Origin: Saprospiraceae bacterium
GTDB lineage: Bacteria > Bacteroidota > Bacteroidia > Chitinophagales > Saprospiraceae
Assembly (NCBI GenBank): GCA_016717145.1
Contig: JADKGD010000002.1
Coordinates: forward strand, 310,001 to 374,000
DNA: 64,000 nt
Reading direction: 5' to 3'
Under the pieces are notes generated by a model. That model was given only the letters and a program-made list of their open reading frames with translations. It searched no databases and had not been told where the DNA came from. Positions 10,297-20,230 of this stretch are shown piece after piece; the first letter of the stretch is position 1; the number at the start of each line of letters is the position of its first letter. The translations under genes were made by a program, and so were the position numbers.

Positions 10297-10754
10297 AACG
10301 ATTATAATAATAAATTTGTAAGTACAATCTTATTTGTTACTAAAATGTTCATTTCAATGTAAAATTTCCGCCAACCCAACTGTATTGGTTTTGTATATTC
10401 AAAATTAACATAAAAATTATTTGGTAATTTTATTAACATTAGCGTGAATTCGATGAATAGTTAGTATTTGTTTTATCATGATTTTGCATTTTTTAAACAA
10501 AAATCCATACAAAACATTTGTTATTGACTCATTTTACAACCGGTGATCGCCTGTAGTTACCAATATTTAACCTATTCGGGATTTTATTGCTTCATCTTCT
10601 ATAAAATTAAAATATAACTTATTGCTCTTCTGCAAGTTCTATATCAAACTCATATTAATATTACTTTAATATTGCATGATTATTATTAATTAACTTTCTA
10701 CAATCTACAAAAAATATGCATAATAAATACATCAAACCTGAATTACCCGAGTAA
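10297..10754. other. AT-rich intergenic region upstream of the efflux operon
   Basis: No coding sequence recognised. The reverse complement of 10400-10407 reads TAATTTTG, a match to the Bacteroidota TAnnTTTG element, about 105 bases before the adaptor start. The rest is unstructured AT-rich sequence. Confidence 0.4.
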
Positions 10755-11000
10755 GAGGTTATTATAATAAATAAAAAACTTCCAATACCAGAAGCACTTT
10801 TTTATGTGATTATATTGGTGGGATTGCTGGCATATAAAATATTTATCTTTGGAAACGGTGCTTTAGGCGGTCGCAATCCGTTTATACTTATCATGGGTGC
10901 TGCTGTTGCGGTAGTAGTCGGCCTCCTTAATAAAGTATCTTACCAACGAATAGTGGAAGAAGTTGGTCATAATTTCAAAATTATTATATTGAAATGTTAA
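10755..11000 (+). pseudogene. NhaC-type Na+/H+ antiporter, N-terminal remnant
   Basis: About 80 codons reading KKLPIPEALFYVIILVGLLA and onward through GALGGRNPFILIMGAAVA and NKVSYQRIVEEVGHN, then a stop. This aligns along its whole length with residues about 25-105 of the NhaC antiporter encoded at 47.7-49.2 kb in this window (EALLPVLILVGLLAYNIF, GALLGGTNQF-like and NKVTYGQMLEEVAHN). The reading frame has no convincing start, and the remaining about 400 residues are missing. It is a truncated paralogue or relic rather than a working gene. Confidence 0.7.
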
Positions 11001-11393
11001 CATTACTCTAGACTCCTTTAGTAATTGCTTGGGAAACTTCTTTGATGTTTTGATGACGCAAACCATATTGGCTTAAAATCGCCAAGTCATTTACTGGATA
11101 AGTTAGTATTTTGATAGCCTGTAGCAACCTCAATTTAATGCATACCCTAACAGAAATCGGCGCCAAAATATCAAGTTTTGTTATAACTCTTTATAAAGAG
11201 CGCGTCAAATAATCTTTCATTTATTTCGCCAATAACTTTGTTGGAATTTTTCGTGAGTAGAAATGCCCCACTTTAATCAGCATGGCTGACAGTTTAATTA
11301 GACAAACATTCCTTTGATAGCCTGAGCTAAAAGATCTTTTCATTTCTAAGAGCTATTTTTTAACAGTTATAAACAATAGAGCCAATTTTTCCT
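11001..11393. other. non-coding stretch after the nhaC relic
   Basis: No gene recognised. The minus strand holds an open stretch of about 60 codons (roughly 11010-11185) without a good start and without a resemblance I can name. It could be a relic of another gene. Confidence 0.3.
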
Positions 11394-11401
11394 TACTTTT
11401 G
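11394..11401 (+). promoter_or_regulatory. Bacteroidota -7 promoter element for the acyl-CoA dehydrogenase gene
   Basis: TACTTTTG matches TAnnTTTG, 39 bases before the ATG at 11441. Confidence 0.5.
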
Positions 11402-11440
11402 TAGTACCTAATCATTTTTAACCTATAAAATTTATACTTC

Positions 11441-12619
11441 ATGGAATTTGAATTGACCGAAGAACAATTATCTGTCCAGGAAGCCGCAAGAGATTTTACC
11501 CAACGTGAATTATTGCCTGGAGTTATAGATAGGGACAGAGATATGAAATACCCGGCAGATCAAGTCAAGATGTTGGGTGAGTTAGGATTTCTGGGTATGA
11601 TGGTTTCTCCAGAATATGGCGGTGGCGGAATGGACACAATTTCTTATGTGTTGGCAATGGAAGAAATAAGCAAAGTTGATAGCTCATGTTCAGTTATTGT
11701 CTCTGTTAATAATTCTTTAGTCTGTTGGGGAATTGAAACATATGGAACAGAGGCACAAAAACAAAAATATCTCGCAAAACTGGCATCCGGTGAGTGGATC
11801 GGCTCTTTTTGTCTTTCTGAACCAGAGGCAGGAAGCGATGCAACAAGTCAACGCACTACTGCGGAAGATATGGGCGATCATTATCTCTTGAATGGGACCA
11901 AAAACTGGATCACTAATGGAGGTAAATCATCTGTCCATCTTGTCATAGCACAAACCCACCCTAAATTAGGACACAAAGGCATCAATGTGCTTATCGTCGA
12001 AAAATCCTGGGAAGGCGTCCATATAGGCGCAAAGGAAGACAAACTGGGCATAAGGGCCTCAGATACGCACACCATCATGTATACTGATGTAAAAGTTCCA
12101 AAAGAAAATAGAATCGGAGACGATGGCTTTGGTTTTAAATTTGCGATGAAAGTCCTTTCAGGTGGGCGAATAGGAATTGCTGCACAAGCCCTCGGTATTG
12201 CTGCCGGAGCTTATGAACTAGCAGTTAAATACGCTAAAGAAAGGGAGGCTTTCGGAAAACCAATCAGCCAACACCAGGCAATTGCTTTTAAACTTGCTGA
12301 TATGGCAACTGAAATTGAAGCAGCAAGACTCCTTGTTTATAGGGCCGCCTGGCTAAAAGATCAAGGCCTGGATTATACTTCTGCCGCAGCAATGGCAAAA
12401 TTATTTGCTTCTGATGTGGCCATGAAGCATACTGTAGAAGCCGTTCAGGTTCATGGAGGATATGGCTTTGTAAAGGAATATCATGTTGAACGACTTATGC
12501 GTGACGCAAAAATAACTCAAATCTATGAAGGCACTTCAGAAATGCAGCGTATTGTAATCAGTAGAAATATACTTAACGGACAATTATACGAACCCCTTTG
12601 GAAAACACAAACAGTTTAA
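11441..12619 (+). CDS. short-chain acyl-CoA dehydrogenase
   Basis: 392 residues, full length for the family. It catalyses FAD-dependent alpha-beta dehydrogenation of acyl-CoA in fatty-acid or amino-acid breakdown, passing electrons to ETF. Visible motifs: N-terminal helical domain (ELTEEQLSVQEAARDFTQRE), the FAD/substrate segment CLSEPEAGSDA, GTKNWITNGG, and the C-terminal YEGTSEMQRIVISRNIL containing the likely catalytic glutamate in YEGTSEMQ. The length and motifs fit butyryl-CoA dehydrogenase-like enzymes. The next gene overlaps by 22 bases. Confidence 0.94.
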   Translation: MEFELTEEQLSVQEAARDFTQRELLPGVIDRDRDMKYPADQVKMLGELGFLGMMVSPEYGGGGMDTISYVLAMEEISKVDSSCSVIVSVNNSLVCWGIETYGTEAQKQKYLAKLASGEWIGSFCLSEPEAGSDATSQRTTAEDMGDHYLLNGTKNWITNGGKSSVHLVIAQTHPKLGHKGINVLIVEKSWEGVHIGAKEDKLGIRASDTHTIMYTDVKVPKENRIGDDGFGFKFAMKVLSGGRIGIAAQALGIAAGAYELAVKYAKEREAFGKPISQHQAIAFKLADMATEIEAARLLVYRAAWLKDQGLDYTSAAAMAKLFASDVAMKHTVEAVQVHGGYGFVKEYHVERLMRDAKITQIYEGTSEMQRIVISRNILNGQLYEPLWKTQTV

Positions 12620-13722
12620 ACAATAGATTCCGGTCGGGCATTGGAAATTCATGGAAATTGGGTACTTTCTGGGGTATTCCCGTGAAGGTACACTGGACCT
12701 TTGGGCTTCTCATTCTATTTGTTAGTTATTCTGCCTTTGCCAGTGGTGATAAGTTGGTTCAGGGCTTAGGTTTGATTACTTATGTGTTGGTGCTTTTTCT
12801 ATGTGTAATTTTGCACGAATATGGTCACGCGCTTACGGCAAAAAAATACGGCGTGTATACAAAGGATATCATCATATCACCTATTGGTGGTCTGGCCAGA
12901 TTGGAGAGTATGCCCGAAAAAGCCGTTCAGGAATTTTTCATTGCCATTGCAGGGCCAATGGTTAATCTTATTATTGGATTATTTTTGGCTGTAATCTTGT
13001 ATTTTACTACTGGAAGAATGATTCCTGAAATATCTGATTTTAAATTTGACGAACCAATTGAATTTATAAGATACATTATCTGGATGAATTTTGCATTGTT
13101 TTTATTTAACCTTATTCCAGCATTTCCTATGGATGGTGGCAGAATACTTCGATCTCTTTTATCGATAAAACTTGGAAAGGTTAGAGCTACAAAAATTGCT
13201 GCCGGTATAGGGAGAATAATTGCTATCGTATTTGTTATTATTGGAATATTCAATCAACAATTGAGTTTATCTTTGATTGGACTTTTTATTTTTATGATGG
13301 CTGGAAACGAATATGATCAAACTAAAATTTTAAACATCCTTGGTAATACAAAAGTAAAAGAAATAATGCGTACTAGTTTTACCAGGTTGCACTTGAGTGA
13401 TTATTATACCTCCGTGATAGAAAAATATTACAGAGAAGGCGAACAAAATTTTCTTGTTTTCGATTCAATGGGAAATGTGTCGGGCTCCATTCCAGAGTTA
13501 TTCATTAAAGATACCATAAAAACGGGGACACATGACAAATCCGTCAATCAATTAATGTCCAAAAAACTTGGCTCTGTAAACCCTGAAGATAATCTTAAAA
13601 CTGTAATTGAATTTATGCGGAAAGAAGGCATTGCAATCGTCTCGGTTATAGAAAATGACAATATAATCGGAGTACTTGATAGAAATAATATTGAAAATCA
13701 CATACGCCTTAAGTCTGAGTAA
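12598..13722 (+). CDS. site-2 protease family (M50) membrane metalloprotease with CBS region
   Basis: 374 residues if translation starts at the TTG 12598, inside the end of the dehydrogenase gene; a later TTG (about 12658, before GTFWGIP) is also possible, as no good ATG exists. The zinc motif HEYGH is at residues 73-77 within a membrane helix, and the third zinc ligand is in AFPMDGGR near 175-182, the two hallmarks of site-2 proteases. About five hydrophobic segments are followed by a cytoplasmic C-terminal part (about 245-374) resembling a degenerate CBS-domain pair. Such enzymes cut transmembrane substrates, for example anti-sigma factors. The substrate here is unknown. Confidence 0.87.
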   Translation: MENTNSLNNRFRSGIGNSWKLGTFWGIPVKVHWTFGLLILFVSYSAFASGDKLVQGLGLITYVLVLFLCVILHEYGHALTAKKYGVYTKDIIISPIGGLARLESMPEKAVQEFFIAIAGPMVNLIIGLFLAVILYFTTGRMIPEISDFKFDEPIEFIRYIIWMNFALFLFNLIPAFPMDGGRILRSLLSIKLGKVRATKIAAGIGRIIAIVFVIIGIFNQQLSLSLIGLFIFMMAGNEYDQTKILNILGNTKVKEIMRTSFTRLHLSDYYTSVIEKYYREGEQNFLVFDSMGNVSGSIPELFIKDTIKTGTHDKSVNQLMSKKLGSVNPEDNLKTVIEFMRKEGIAIVSVIENDNIIGVLDRNNIENHIRLKSE

Positions 13723-14089
13723 AGTTTGTTAGAAATACATAATTACCCAAAGAGATATAGAATTCGTTTTTATGGTTTATTTTTATCTTGTCCACACGGT
13801 GTAACTTCCTAAGGAAAAAACTCCCAGAAGTATTGATTAAGGTGCCTTTCAGACATTGATAATTTGTTTCCAAAAATTCAAAAGCTGAAAACTTATCAGG
13901 TCTACATGCACAAGTGATGAAGTAAAGGGTCTACAGAATTGTATGTATTGAATCCATATTATTCGTCAGTATTCTAAATGCTTTTAATTCGGTTCGGTCT
14001 ATCCTTCAAAAAATAAAAGACACATTACATGTTTTTGTATCCGTCAAATAATAATTACCTTTCTCACTTATTTCTGAAATCCTGAGGTC
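13723..14089. other. intergenic stretch, no gene seen
   Basis: 367 bases between two plus-strand genes. No open frame of note, RNA or clear terminator was recognised. Confidence 0.4.
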
Positions 14090-15607
14090 ATGTCAGCATA
14101 TATTCTTTTTGCTTTTGTATTTGGATATTTTGTTCTTTTGCTTTTCGTTGCCTATTTCACATCAAGGAACTCAAACAACGATTCGTTTTTTATTGGAAAC
14201 AAAAACAGCAATTGGTTGCTGGTTACCTTTGGAATGATAGGTACATCTCTCAGCGGGGTTACATTTGTAAGCGTGCCGGGAACTGTTGGATTGGGGGGCT
14301 TCGGATATTATCAAGTAGTGATTGGATATTTTCTGGGGTATTTTGTTATTGCTTTTATTCTTTTACCATTATATTATAAGCTTAACTTAACATCAATATA
14401 CAGATATCTCGAAGATCGTTTTGGACCGGTCACATATCGTACGGGTGCAATTTTTTTTATATTGTCAAGAACGCTTGGCGCCACCGCACGTATGTTTTTA
14501 GTAATAAATATCCTACAATTATTTATTCTTGATGCTTTAGGCGTTCCTTTTGTTGCAACAGCCTTTATAATTTTGCTTCTAATTCTTTTATACACCTTTG
14601 AAGGCGGGGTTAAAACAATTGTTTATACTGATACCTTACAAACAACCTTTATGTTGGGGGGCTTAATAGCTTGCATCCTGGCCATTATGTACAATTTAAA
14701 TTTTGGTATACGAGATACGTTTTCTGCTTTGTCGGATGCTAACTATATAGATATATTTAATACAAACGTTCTGGCACCAAATTTTTTCTTAAAACAAATT
14801 TTAGGTGGTGCATTTATAACTATAGCTATGACGGGTTTAGATCAAGAGATGATGCAAAAAAATATTAGTGTTAAAACACTTTGGGGCTCACAAAAAAATG
14901 TTTTGACTCTCGCTTTTGTTTTGCTCATTGTCAATTTATTGTTTTTAATTCTTGGGGGCCTGCTCTATCTTTTTGCATCAAAAAATGGCCTTACCGTCAC
15001 AGGCGATGATATCTTTCCTACTATAGCGCTTAAAAATTATTTATCTTCAAGCATTAGTATTGTCTTCATTATAGGATTAATCTCGGCACTTTTCCCAAGT
15101 GCTGATGGTGCATTAACCGCAATGACATCTTCATTTTGTATAGATATTTTAGGAATGCAAAAGGATATATTGAAAAGTTCTGGAGAAAAAAGAAGAACCC
15201 GACTTGCCGTACATCTTTCTTTTGCTATCCTTTTTTTTATTTGCGTTTTGGTTTTCAAGTGGATAAATGATAAATCAATCATCGACGTCATTTTAAAACT
15301 CGCTGGCTATACTTACGGGCCTTTACTCGGCCTTTTTGCATTTGGTATATTTACTAGAAGGAACCTTTCTGATAAGAAATCAATCTGGATTTGTTTATTA
15401 TCTCCCTTAATCATTTTTATTTTGGATTTCATAAACAATATTGAATGGTTCTCAAAAAAATTATCGTTATCTGACGAAAATAGTTTTCAGCTTATACAGA
15501 TTTCCAATTCTATCTTTAGTGGGTATAAAATCGGTATAGAAATGCTTATTTTAAATGGAATAATAACCTTTATCGGTCTTTACATGATTTCAAAAAAAGC
15601 TAAATAA
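14090..15607 (+). CDS. sodium:solute symporter (SSS family)
   Basis: 505 residues with about thirteen hydrophobic segments. The N-terminal FFIGNKNSNWLLVTFGMIGTS and the following SGVTFVSVPG motif are typical of SSS transporters, as are TGLDQEMMQKNIS and LFPSADGALTAMTSS in the middle (the latter at the sodium-binding helix). The family imports sugars, amino acids, sialic acid or similar solutes together with Na+. It lies 123 bases upstream of murQ on the same strand, so a muropeptide-sugar or related substrate is possible, but that is only inference from position. Confidence 0.9.
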   Translation: MSAYILFAFVFGYFVLLLFVAYFTSRNSNNDSFFIGNKNSNWLLVTFGMIGTSLSGVTFVSVPGTVGLGGFGYYQVVIGYFLGYFVIAFILLPLYYKLNLTSIYRYLEDRFGPVTYRTGAIFFILSRTLGATARMFLVINILQLFILDALGVPFVATAFIILLLILLYTFEGGVKTIVYTDTLQTTFMLGGLIACILAIMYNLNFGIRDTFSALSDANYIDIFNTNVLAPNFFLKQILGGAFITIAMTGLDQEMMQKNISVKTLWGSQKNVLTLAFVLLIVNLLFLILGGLLYLFASKNGLTVTGDDIFPTIALKNYLSSSISIVFIIGLISALFPSADGALTAMTSSFCIDILGMQKDILKSSGEKRRTRLAVHLSFAILFFICVLVFKWINDKSIIDVILKLAGYTYGPLLGLFAFGIFTRRNLSDKKSIWICLLSPLIIFILDFINNIEWFSKKLSLSDENSFQLIQISNSIFSGYKIGIEMLILNGIITFIGLYMISKKAK

Positions 15608-15730
15608 TGATATTTAACCAAAATCTACAAAAAATTAATGGTCCTTTAGATATAGGCGTTATACCAGAATATTATTGAGTATTAAATTCCTCAAAGATGT
15701 AAGCATTAATGATATAAAAAATTTAAACAA

Positions 15731-16531
15731 ATGAAAAGCATAACAGAAGCACCTTCTCTATATCACAATCTCGAAAAAAAAACAACTCTTGAGCTACTTT
15801 CAGAAATGAATGCTGAAGACCAAAAGGTAGCCCACGAAGTTGGACGCGCTTTGTACCAGATTGTTCCTTTGATAGATGTAATTGCATCCAAAATGGTTCA
15901 AGGAGGTCGTTTATTTTATATTGGTGCCGGGACTAGTGGAAGACTTGGGGTTCTTGATGCTTCTGAATGTCCGCCAACTTATGGTATTCCAAAAGAATGG
16001 GTTATAGGCTTGATTGCTGGTGGTGATCAAGCTTTACGCGTCTCAGTTGAAGGTGCTGAAGATGACCCTGATCAGGCCTGGAAGGACCTTTCTGCTTTCA
16101 GCATAAACTCAATGGATGTCTTAGTAGGAATTGCTGCCTCCGGAACGACCCCATATGTATTAAACGCAATAAAAAAAGCAAATGAACACGGAATCATTAC
16201 TGGTAGTATAAGTTGTAATCCAAAATCTCCCGTTTCTGAGCTGGCAAAATATCCAATTGAGGTTATCGTTGGGCCAGAATACGTAACCGGCAGTACCAGA
16301 ATGAAATCGGGTACTGCTCAAAAATTGGTTTTAAATATGATTAGTACAAGTGTCATGATAAAACTTGGTCGGGTTCGGGACAATTTTATGGTGGACATGC
16401 AACTAAATAATGATAAACTTTTAGATCGTGGAATCAAAATGGTAATTAAAAAAACTGGTTTGAAATATGAGGAAGCTAAGGATTTGTTATTGTCACAAGG
16501 GTCAATCAGGCGTGCTATCGATAATTGGTAA
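15731..16531 (+). CDS. murQ: N-acetylmuramic acid 6-phosphate etherase MurQ
   Basis: 266 residues. MurQ removes the lactyl ether from MurNAc-6-phosphate, giving GlcNAc-6-phosphate in cell-wall recycling. The N-terminal ITEAPSLYHNLEKKTT, the SIS-domain phosphosugar loop GAGTSGRLGVLDASECPPTYG (split around residues 62-82), the acid/base region containing VEGAEDD, and GSTRMKSGTAQKLVLNMIST are all present. It lacks the C-terminal UBA-like helix of the longer E. coli protein, which is usual in Bacteroidota. No phosphotransferase gene is nearby; the upstream SSS symporter might supply the sugar. Confidence 0.95.
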   Translation: MKSITEAPSLYHNLEKKTTLELLSEMNAEDQKVAHEVGRALYQIVPLIDVIASKMVQGGRLFYIGAGTSGRLGVLDASECPPTYGIPKEWVIGLIAGGDQALRVSVEGAEDDPDQAWKDLSAFSINSMDVLVGIAASGTTPYVLNAIKKANEHGIITGSISCNPKSPVSELAKYPIEVIVGPEYVTGSTRMKSGTAQKLVLNMISTSVMIKLGRVRDNFMVDMQLNNDKLLDRGIKMVIKKTGLKYEEAKDLLLSQGSIRRAIDNW

Positions 16532-16549
16532 TTATTTAATATCTAAACT

Positions 16550-17998
16550 TTGCTATTCAATTCAATCGACTTTGCATTATTCCTCCCAATAGTATTTGCG
16601 ATTTATTGGGCCTTAGGTAAACAATATAAAATACAAAATTTTTTTATTGTCATTTCCAGTTATGTGTTTTACGGATGGTGGGATCCCCGTTTTTTATTTC
16701 TGCTTGTATTTAGCACTCTGGTGGATTTTTTTGTTGGCTTAGCTTTGTCAAAAAATTTTAGCCCTAACGGTCGAAAAATTTTGTTATTTATTAGCATTAT
16801 TACAAACTTGGGACTATTATGCGTCTTTAAATATTTAAATTTTTTTATTGATACTTTTGCTGATGCCTTTCGACTATTTGGTAGTGAAATTAAAGTTGAA
16901 AAATTAGCGCTTGTATTGCCCATCGGTATCAGTTTTTACACATTTCAGACCATGAGTTATACCATTGATGTTTATTTCAAAAAGCTGATTCCCACCAAAG
17001 ATTCGATTGCCTTTGCGGCATATGTTACTTTTTTTCCTCAACTTGTAGCCGGACCAATAGAACGGGCTACCCACCTTTTACCACAATTCTATAAAGCCCG
17101 TACTTTTAATTATCAGAAGGCTGTTGACGGTACAAGACAAATTCTTTGGGGATTTTTCAAAAAAATGGTTATTGCAGATAATTGTGCCGTTTTTTCTGAT
17201 ATGTTTTTCGACCATCATGACATTTACCCGGGAGGTTCCTTGCTGTTGGGTGCGTTTTTCTTTTCTTTTCAGATCTATTGCGATTTTTCCGGGTATTCAG
17301 ACATTGCAATCGGCACATCAAAACTTTTTGGATTCAGTCTGATGAGGAATTTTGCTTTTCCATATTTTTCCAGAGATATACCTGAGTTTTGGCGACGGTG
17401 GCACATTTCACTATCCGGCTGGTTTAAAGATTATGTTTATATACCTTTGGGAGGCAACGCCGGTAAAATTAACATTCAAATCAGAAATATCTTTATCGTC
17501 TTTCTGATTAGTGGGTTTTGGCACGGCGCTAAATGGACTTTTGTAATTTGGGGCTTTTTACATGCTCTTCTATTTATGCCTACATTGATTTTCGGTAAGA
17601 AAAAAAATAACCTCAACAAAGCCGCCTATCAAAAGAGTTATCCTTCCTTAAAAGAATTTTTTCAAATATTATATACTTTTATTTGTGTCTTGCTTCTATG
17701 GGTTTTCTTCCGTTCAGAAAATCTTAATACTGCCATACAAATACTGGCAAAAATATTTTCTCCATCTATCTTAGAATTATGTGAACTTGATCAAAAAGGT
17801 CAAAGCATAATGACCATTCTGTTTATTATCTTCCTTATAATAATTGAATGGTTGGGGCGCAGACATCAATATGCGATTGAGAATATATTATCTTCCTTAT
17901 CACAATCCGTACGCTGGGGCTTTTATGCCTTACTCGTCTCGTTGATTGGAATGAATATGCAAACATCAGAATCTCCATTTATTTATTTTCAATTTTAA
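16550..17998 (+). CDS. MBOAT-family O-acyltransferase (AlgI/DltB-like)
   Basis: 482 residues from a TTG start (MLFNSIDFALFLPIVFAIYW, the classic start of this family), 18 bases after murQ. Multiple membrane helices surround the conserved ISLSGWFKDYVYIPLGG loop and the catalytic histidine in SGFWHGAKWTFVIWGFLHA. AlgI-type proteins move acetyl groups across the membrane for O-acetylation of extracellular polysaccharides. The next gene, four bases on, encodes an SGNH-like partner, the usual arrangement. The acceptor polymer is not identifiable here. Confidence 0.93.
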   Translation: MLFNSIDFALFLPIVFAIYWALGKQYKIQNFFIVISSYVFYGWWDPRFLFLLVFSTLVDFFVGLALSKNFSPNGRKILLFISIITNLGLLCVFKYLNFFIDTFADAFRLFGSEIKVEKLALVLPIGISFYTFQTMSYTIDVYFKKLIPTKDSIAFAAYVTFFPQLVAGPIERATHLLPQFYKARTFNYQKAVDGTRQILWGFFKKMVIADNCAVFSDMFFDHHDIYPGGSLLLGAFFFSFQIYCDFSGYSDIAIGTSKLFGFSLMRNFAFPYFSRDIPEFWRRWHISLSGWFKDYVYIPLGGNAGKINIQIRNIFIVFLISGFWHGAKWTFVIWGFLHALLFMPTLIFGKKKNNLNKAAYQKSYPSLKEFFQILYTFICVLLLWVFFRSENLNTAIQILAKIFSPSILELCELDQKGQSIMTILFIIFLIIIEWLGRRHQYAIENILSSLSQSVRWGFYALLVSLIGMNMQTSESPFIYFQF

Positions 17999-18002
17999 AA
18001 TA

Positions 18003-18919
18003 ATGAAAAAATATTTGGCAAACTTATTTGGCTATTTTCTTTTCACTTCCTTATTCTATATAATATTTATTATTATTTCTGGCTTATTTTTACCTGGTTT
18101 TGCGCGCAAAAACTTGATATATACTTTGGGCGGAAATGGATTTTTACACACGCGATTGCGGGAAGTAAAAGAATTAGATTCAATAGATCTTCTTATATTA
18201 GGTTCTTCAAGGGCCTATAGGGGTTTTGATGTTCGATTATTTGACTCAATAAATATAAAAACTTTTAATCTGGGATCCAGCAATCAGACACCTATTCAAA
18301 CATACCTTCTCCTTGAACGATATATTAATAATTTGCATCCAAAAATTATTATTTTTGAAGTTAATCCTGACATATTTTCAAACGAAGGAATAGAATCTAC
18401 AATAGATGTATTGTCAAATGATAAAATTGATTTGAAAGCCCTTAGAATGGTATTAGATATCAATAACATTAAATTATATAATACATTTATTTATTCAGTT
18501 TTTCTGGATATTACCGGTTACAAAAAAGAATACATTGAACCAAGCTCTTCTGGATTTGATGAGTATATTGCTAATGGTTATGTGAAATCCAACATTACTG
18601 TTTTCGAGGATAAAAAAATGTCACCATATTCCTGCGACTTACTGGATGATCAATTTCATTCTTTTCAAAAAATTTTATTATTGATCAAAAGTATGAAAAT
18701 CAAATTATTTCTCATTCAATCTCCTATAACAACCAAAACATATCATGGGTGCGCCCAAAATAAATTATTCGACCTGAACATGAAAAATCTGGCACTTACC
18801 TTAATTTTAATACGATATTATCATTAGATACAAGCCATTTTATTGATGGACAACATCTAAATCAGAAAGGCGTAGACACATTTAACAAAAAGTTGATAGA
18901 GCTCATTTTCCAAAAATAA
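18003..18919 (+). pseudogene. SGNH-hydrolase-like partner of the MBOAT protein, one-base frameshift near the C-terminus
   Basis: The open frame from 18003 ends early at 18827 (274 residues). An N-terminal membrane helix is followed by the Ser block ILGSSRAYRGFD (about 62-73), a typical SGNH block I. Reading one base out of phase from about 18791 gives TYLNFNTILSLDTSHFIDGQ and then HLNQKGVDTFNKKLIELIFQ, ending at 18919. That is the missing block with the catalytic Asp-x-x-His (DTSH). One base is therefore missing near 18789-18790, by mutation or sequencing error. With the MBOAT gene this would acetylate a surface polysaccharide. Confidence 0.75.
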
Positions 18920-18943
18920 ATTTATAGTATACTTTTCCTCAAT

Positions 18944-19282
18944 TTATTTTAATTTTTTATTACTTAGGTGTCTATTTTTATCTCTTAAAGATTTTTTTTC
19001 CATATTAAGTGCTAAAGATTGTGTCAAGTCAATTCCCGTTTGATTAGCAATACAAGTAACAACCCATATAATATCGGCCAACTCGTCAGCTAGTTTTAGT
19101 TTTTGCTCAACTATTGACATTTCCGTCTTAAAAGATTGTTCACCATACATTCGTGAAATAAGTCGGGCAACTTCTCCTACTTCCTCGGTAAGTATTGCCA
19201 TATTGGTAAGTTCAGAAAAATATCTTACTCCTATTGTTTTGATCCAATTATCTACTTCTTTTTGATATTCAGATATGTCCAT
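18944..19282 (-). CDS. MazG-like nucleotide pyrophosphohydrolase
   Basis: 112 residues. The four-helix all-alpha NTP-pyrophosphatase fold is indicated by the metal-binding pattern LTEEVGEVARLISR (E-x-x-E) and ADELADIIWVVTCIANQTGIDL (E-x-x-D). These enzymes hydrolyse NTPs or dNTPs to the monophosphate and pyrophosphate, in house-cleaning roles. Its ATG shares a base with the stop of dtd, so the two are translationally coupled. Confidence 0.88.
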   Translation of the reverse strand: MDISEYQKEVDNWIKTIGVRYFSELTNMAILTEEVGEVARLISRMYGEQSFKTEMSIVEQKLKLADELADIIWVVTCIANQTGIDLTQSLALNMEKKSLRDKNRHLSNKKLK

Positions 19283-19734
19283 TATTCTTTATTTTTGCTA
19301 TCCATTATTATTGTCACAGGTCCATCGTTTAATAATTTGACTTTCATATCAGCACCAAAAATTCCCGATAAAACCTCTTTATTATGTAAAGTCTCAAGTT
19401 TTTTTATAAATGTTTCATACAATGGTTTCGATTTTTCCGGTCTTGCAGATTTAGTATATGAAGGTCTATTTCCCTTTTTAGTACTAGCCAATAAAGTAAA
19501 TTGACTTATTACCAAAAAATCTCCTTCAATATCAGATATTGAAAGATTCATTTTTCCCTCTTTGTCATTAAATATTCTCAAAGAAAATATCTTGTTTGCC
19601 AGCCATTCAGCATCACCCTCATCATCATCTATCCCAATGGCTACTAAAATTAAGATTCCGGCTTTAATCTCTGCCTTTACTGTATCATCAATGGTGACCG
19701 AAGCTGTATTCACTCTCTGTAAAACTACCCGCAT
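19282..19734 (-). CDS. dtd: D-aminoacyl-tRNA deacylase
   Basis: 150 residues, the usual size for DTD. It frees tRNAs mischarged with D-amino acids or glycine. The N-terminus MRVVLQRVNTASVTIDD, the SQFTLLAST motif (about 78-86), and the C-terminal Gly-cisPro motif in NDGPVTIIMDS are all present. The gene is upstream of, and coupled to, the MazG-like gene. It borders the AT-rich candidate origin. Confidence 0.95.
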   Translation of the reverse strand: MRVVLQRVNTASVTIDDTVKAEIKAGILILVAIGIDDDEGDAEWLANKIFSLRIFNDKEGKMNLSISDIEGDFLVISQFTLLASTKKGNRPSYTKSARPEKSKPLYETFIKKLETLHNKEVLSGIFGADMKVKLLNDGPVTIIMDSKNKE

Positions 19735-20230
19735 AAAAATTTATAAACAATATATAATAAAATAATATTTATCTAATTGATTAATAAATACTTATAAAAA
19801 AGTTATACACAACACATTTTTAATATAATACTGTACAACTTCTATTTACGATTTCATTTTAGAAAAAACACCGCAATTTTAATTAAATGAGGGATTATAA
19901 AATAATTATATTTCATTTATCAACCAATTATAAAGTAAAAATTTAAAAAACTTATACACTTAATAGAGCATTTAAACAAGATGTTAATATGTTAATTACT
20001 TGTTTATCATATTATTGAGAAGGAAATATTTGTTGATATCTCTTATTATATTTTTATCCAAAATATTGATTTATATTTTATCCACATATACACATCTCTA
20101 ATAGTGATAAAGTTTTATTTGAATATAAAATTATATTATTAATAAATAAATAACTTAAATCAGAAATCAAAGTTTCTTTTGACATGTTTCATTGTTTAAT
20201 TTTACATTTTTAAACTGATTAAGAGGATTT
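19735..20230. other. candidate chromosomal replication origin (oriC)
   Basis: A 496-base, very AT-rich gap between divergent genes. It holds the consensus DnaA box TTATCCACA (20078-20086) and TTATACACA (19803-19811), which fits TTWTNCACA. Two one-mismatch boxes, TTATACACT (19952-19960) and TTATCCAAA (20054-20062), lie in the same orientation. Runs of A and T between the boxes could form the unwinding element. Two parS sites lie about 4 kb to the right and mnmE, often origin-proximal in bacteria, about 7 kb away. dnaA itself is not adjacent, which is not unusual in this phylum. Inference from motifs and context only. Confidence 0.5.

Noticed and set aside
10863..11066. 67-codon minus-strand frame
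   Set aside because: It is largely antisense to the nhaC relic and has no recognisable domain.
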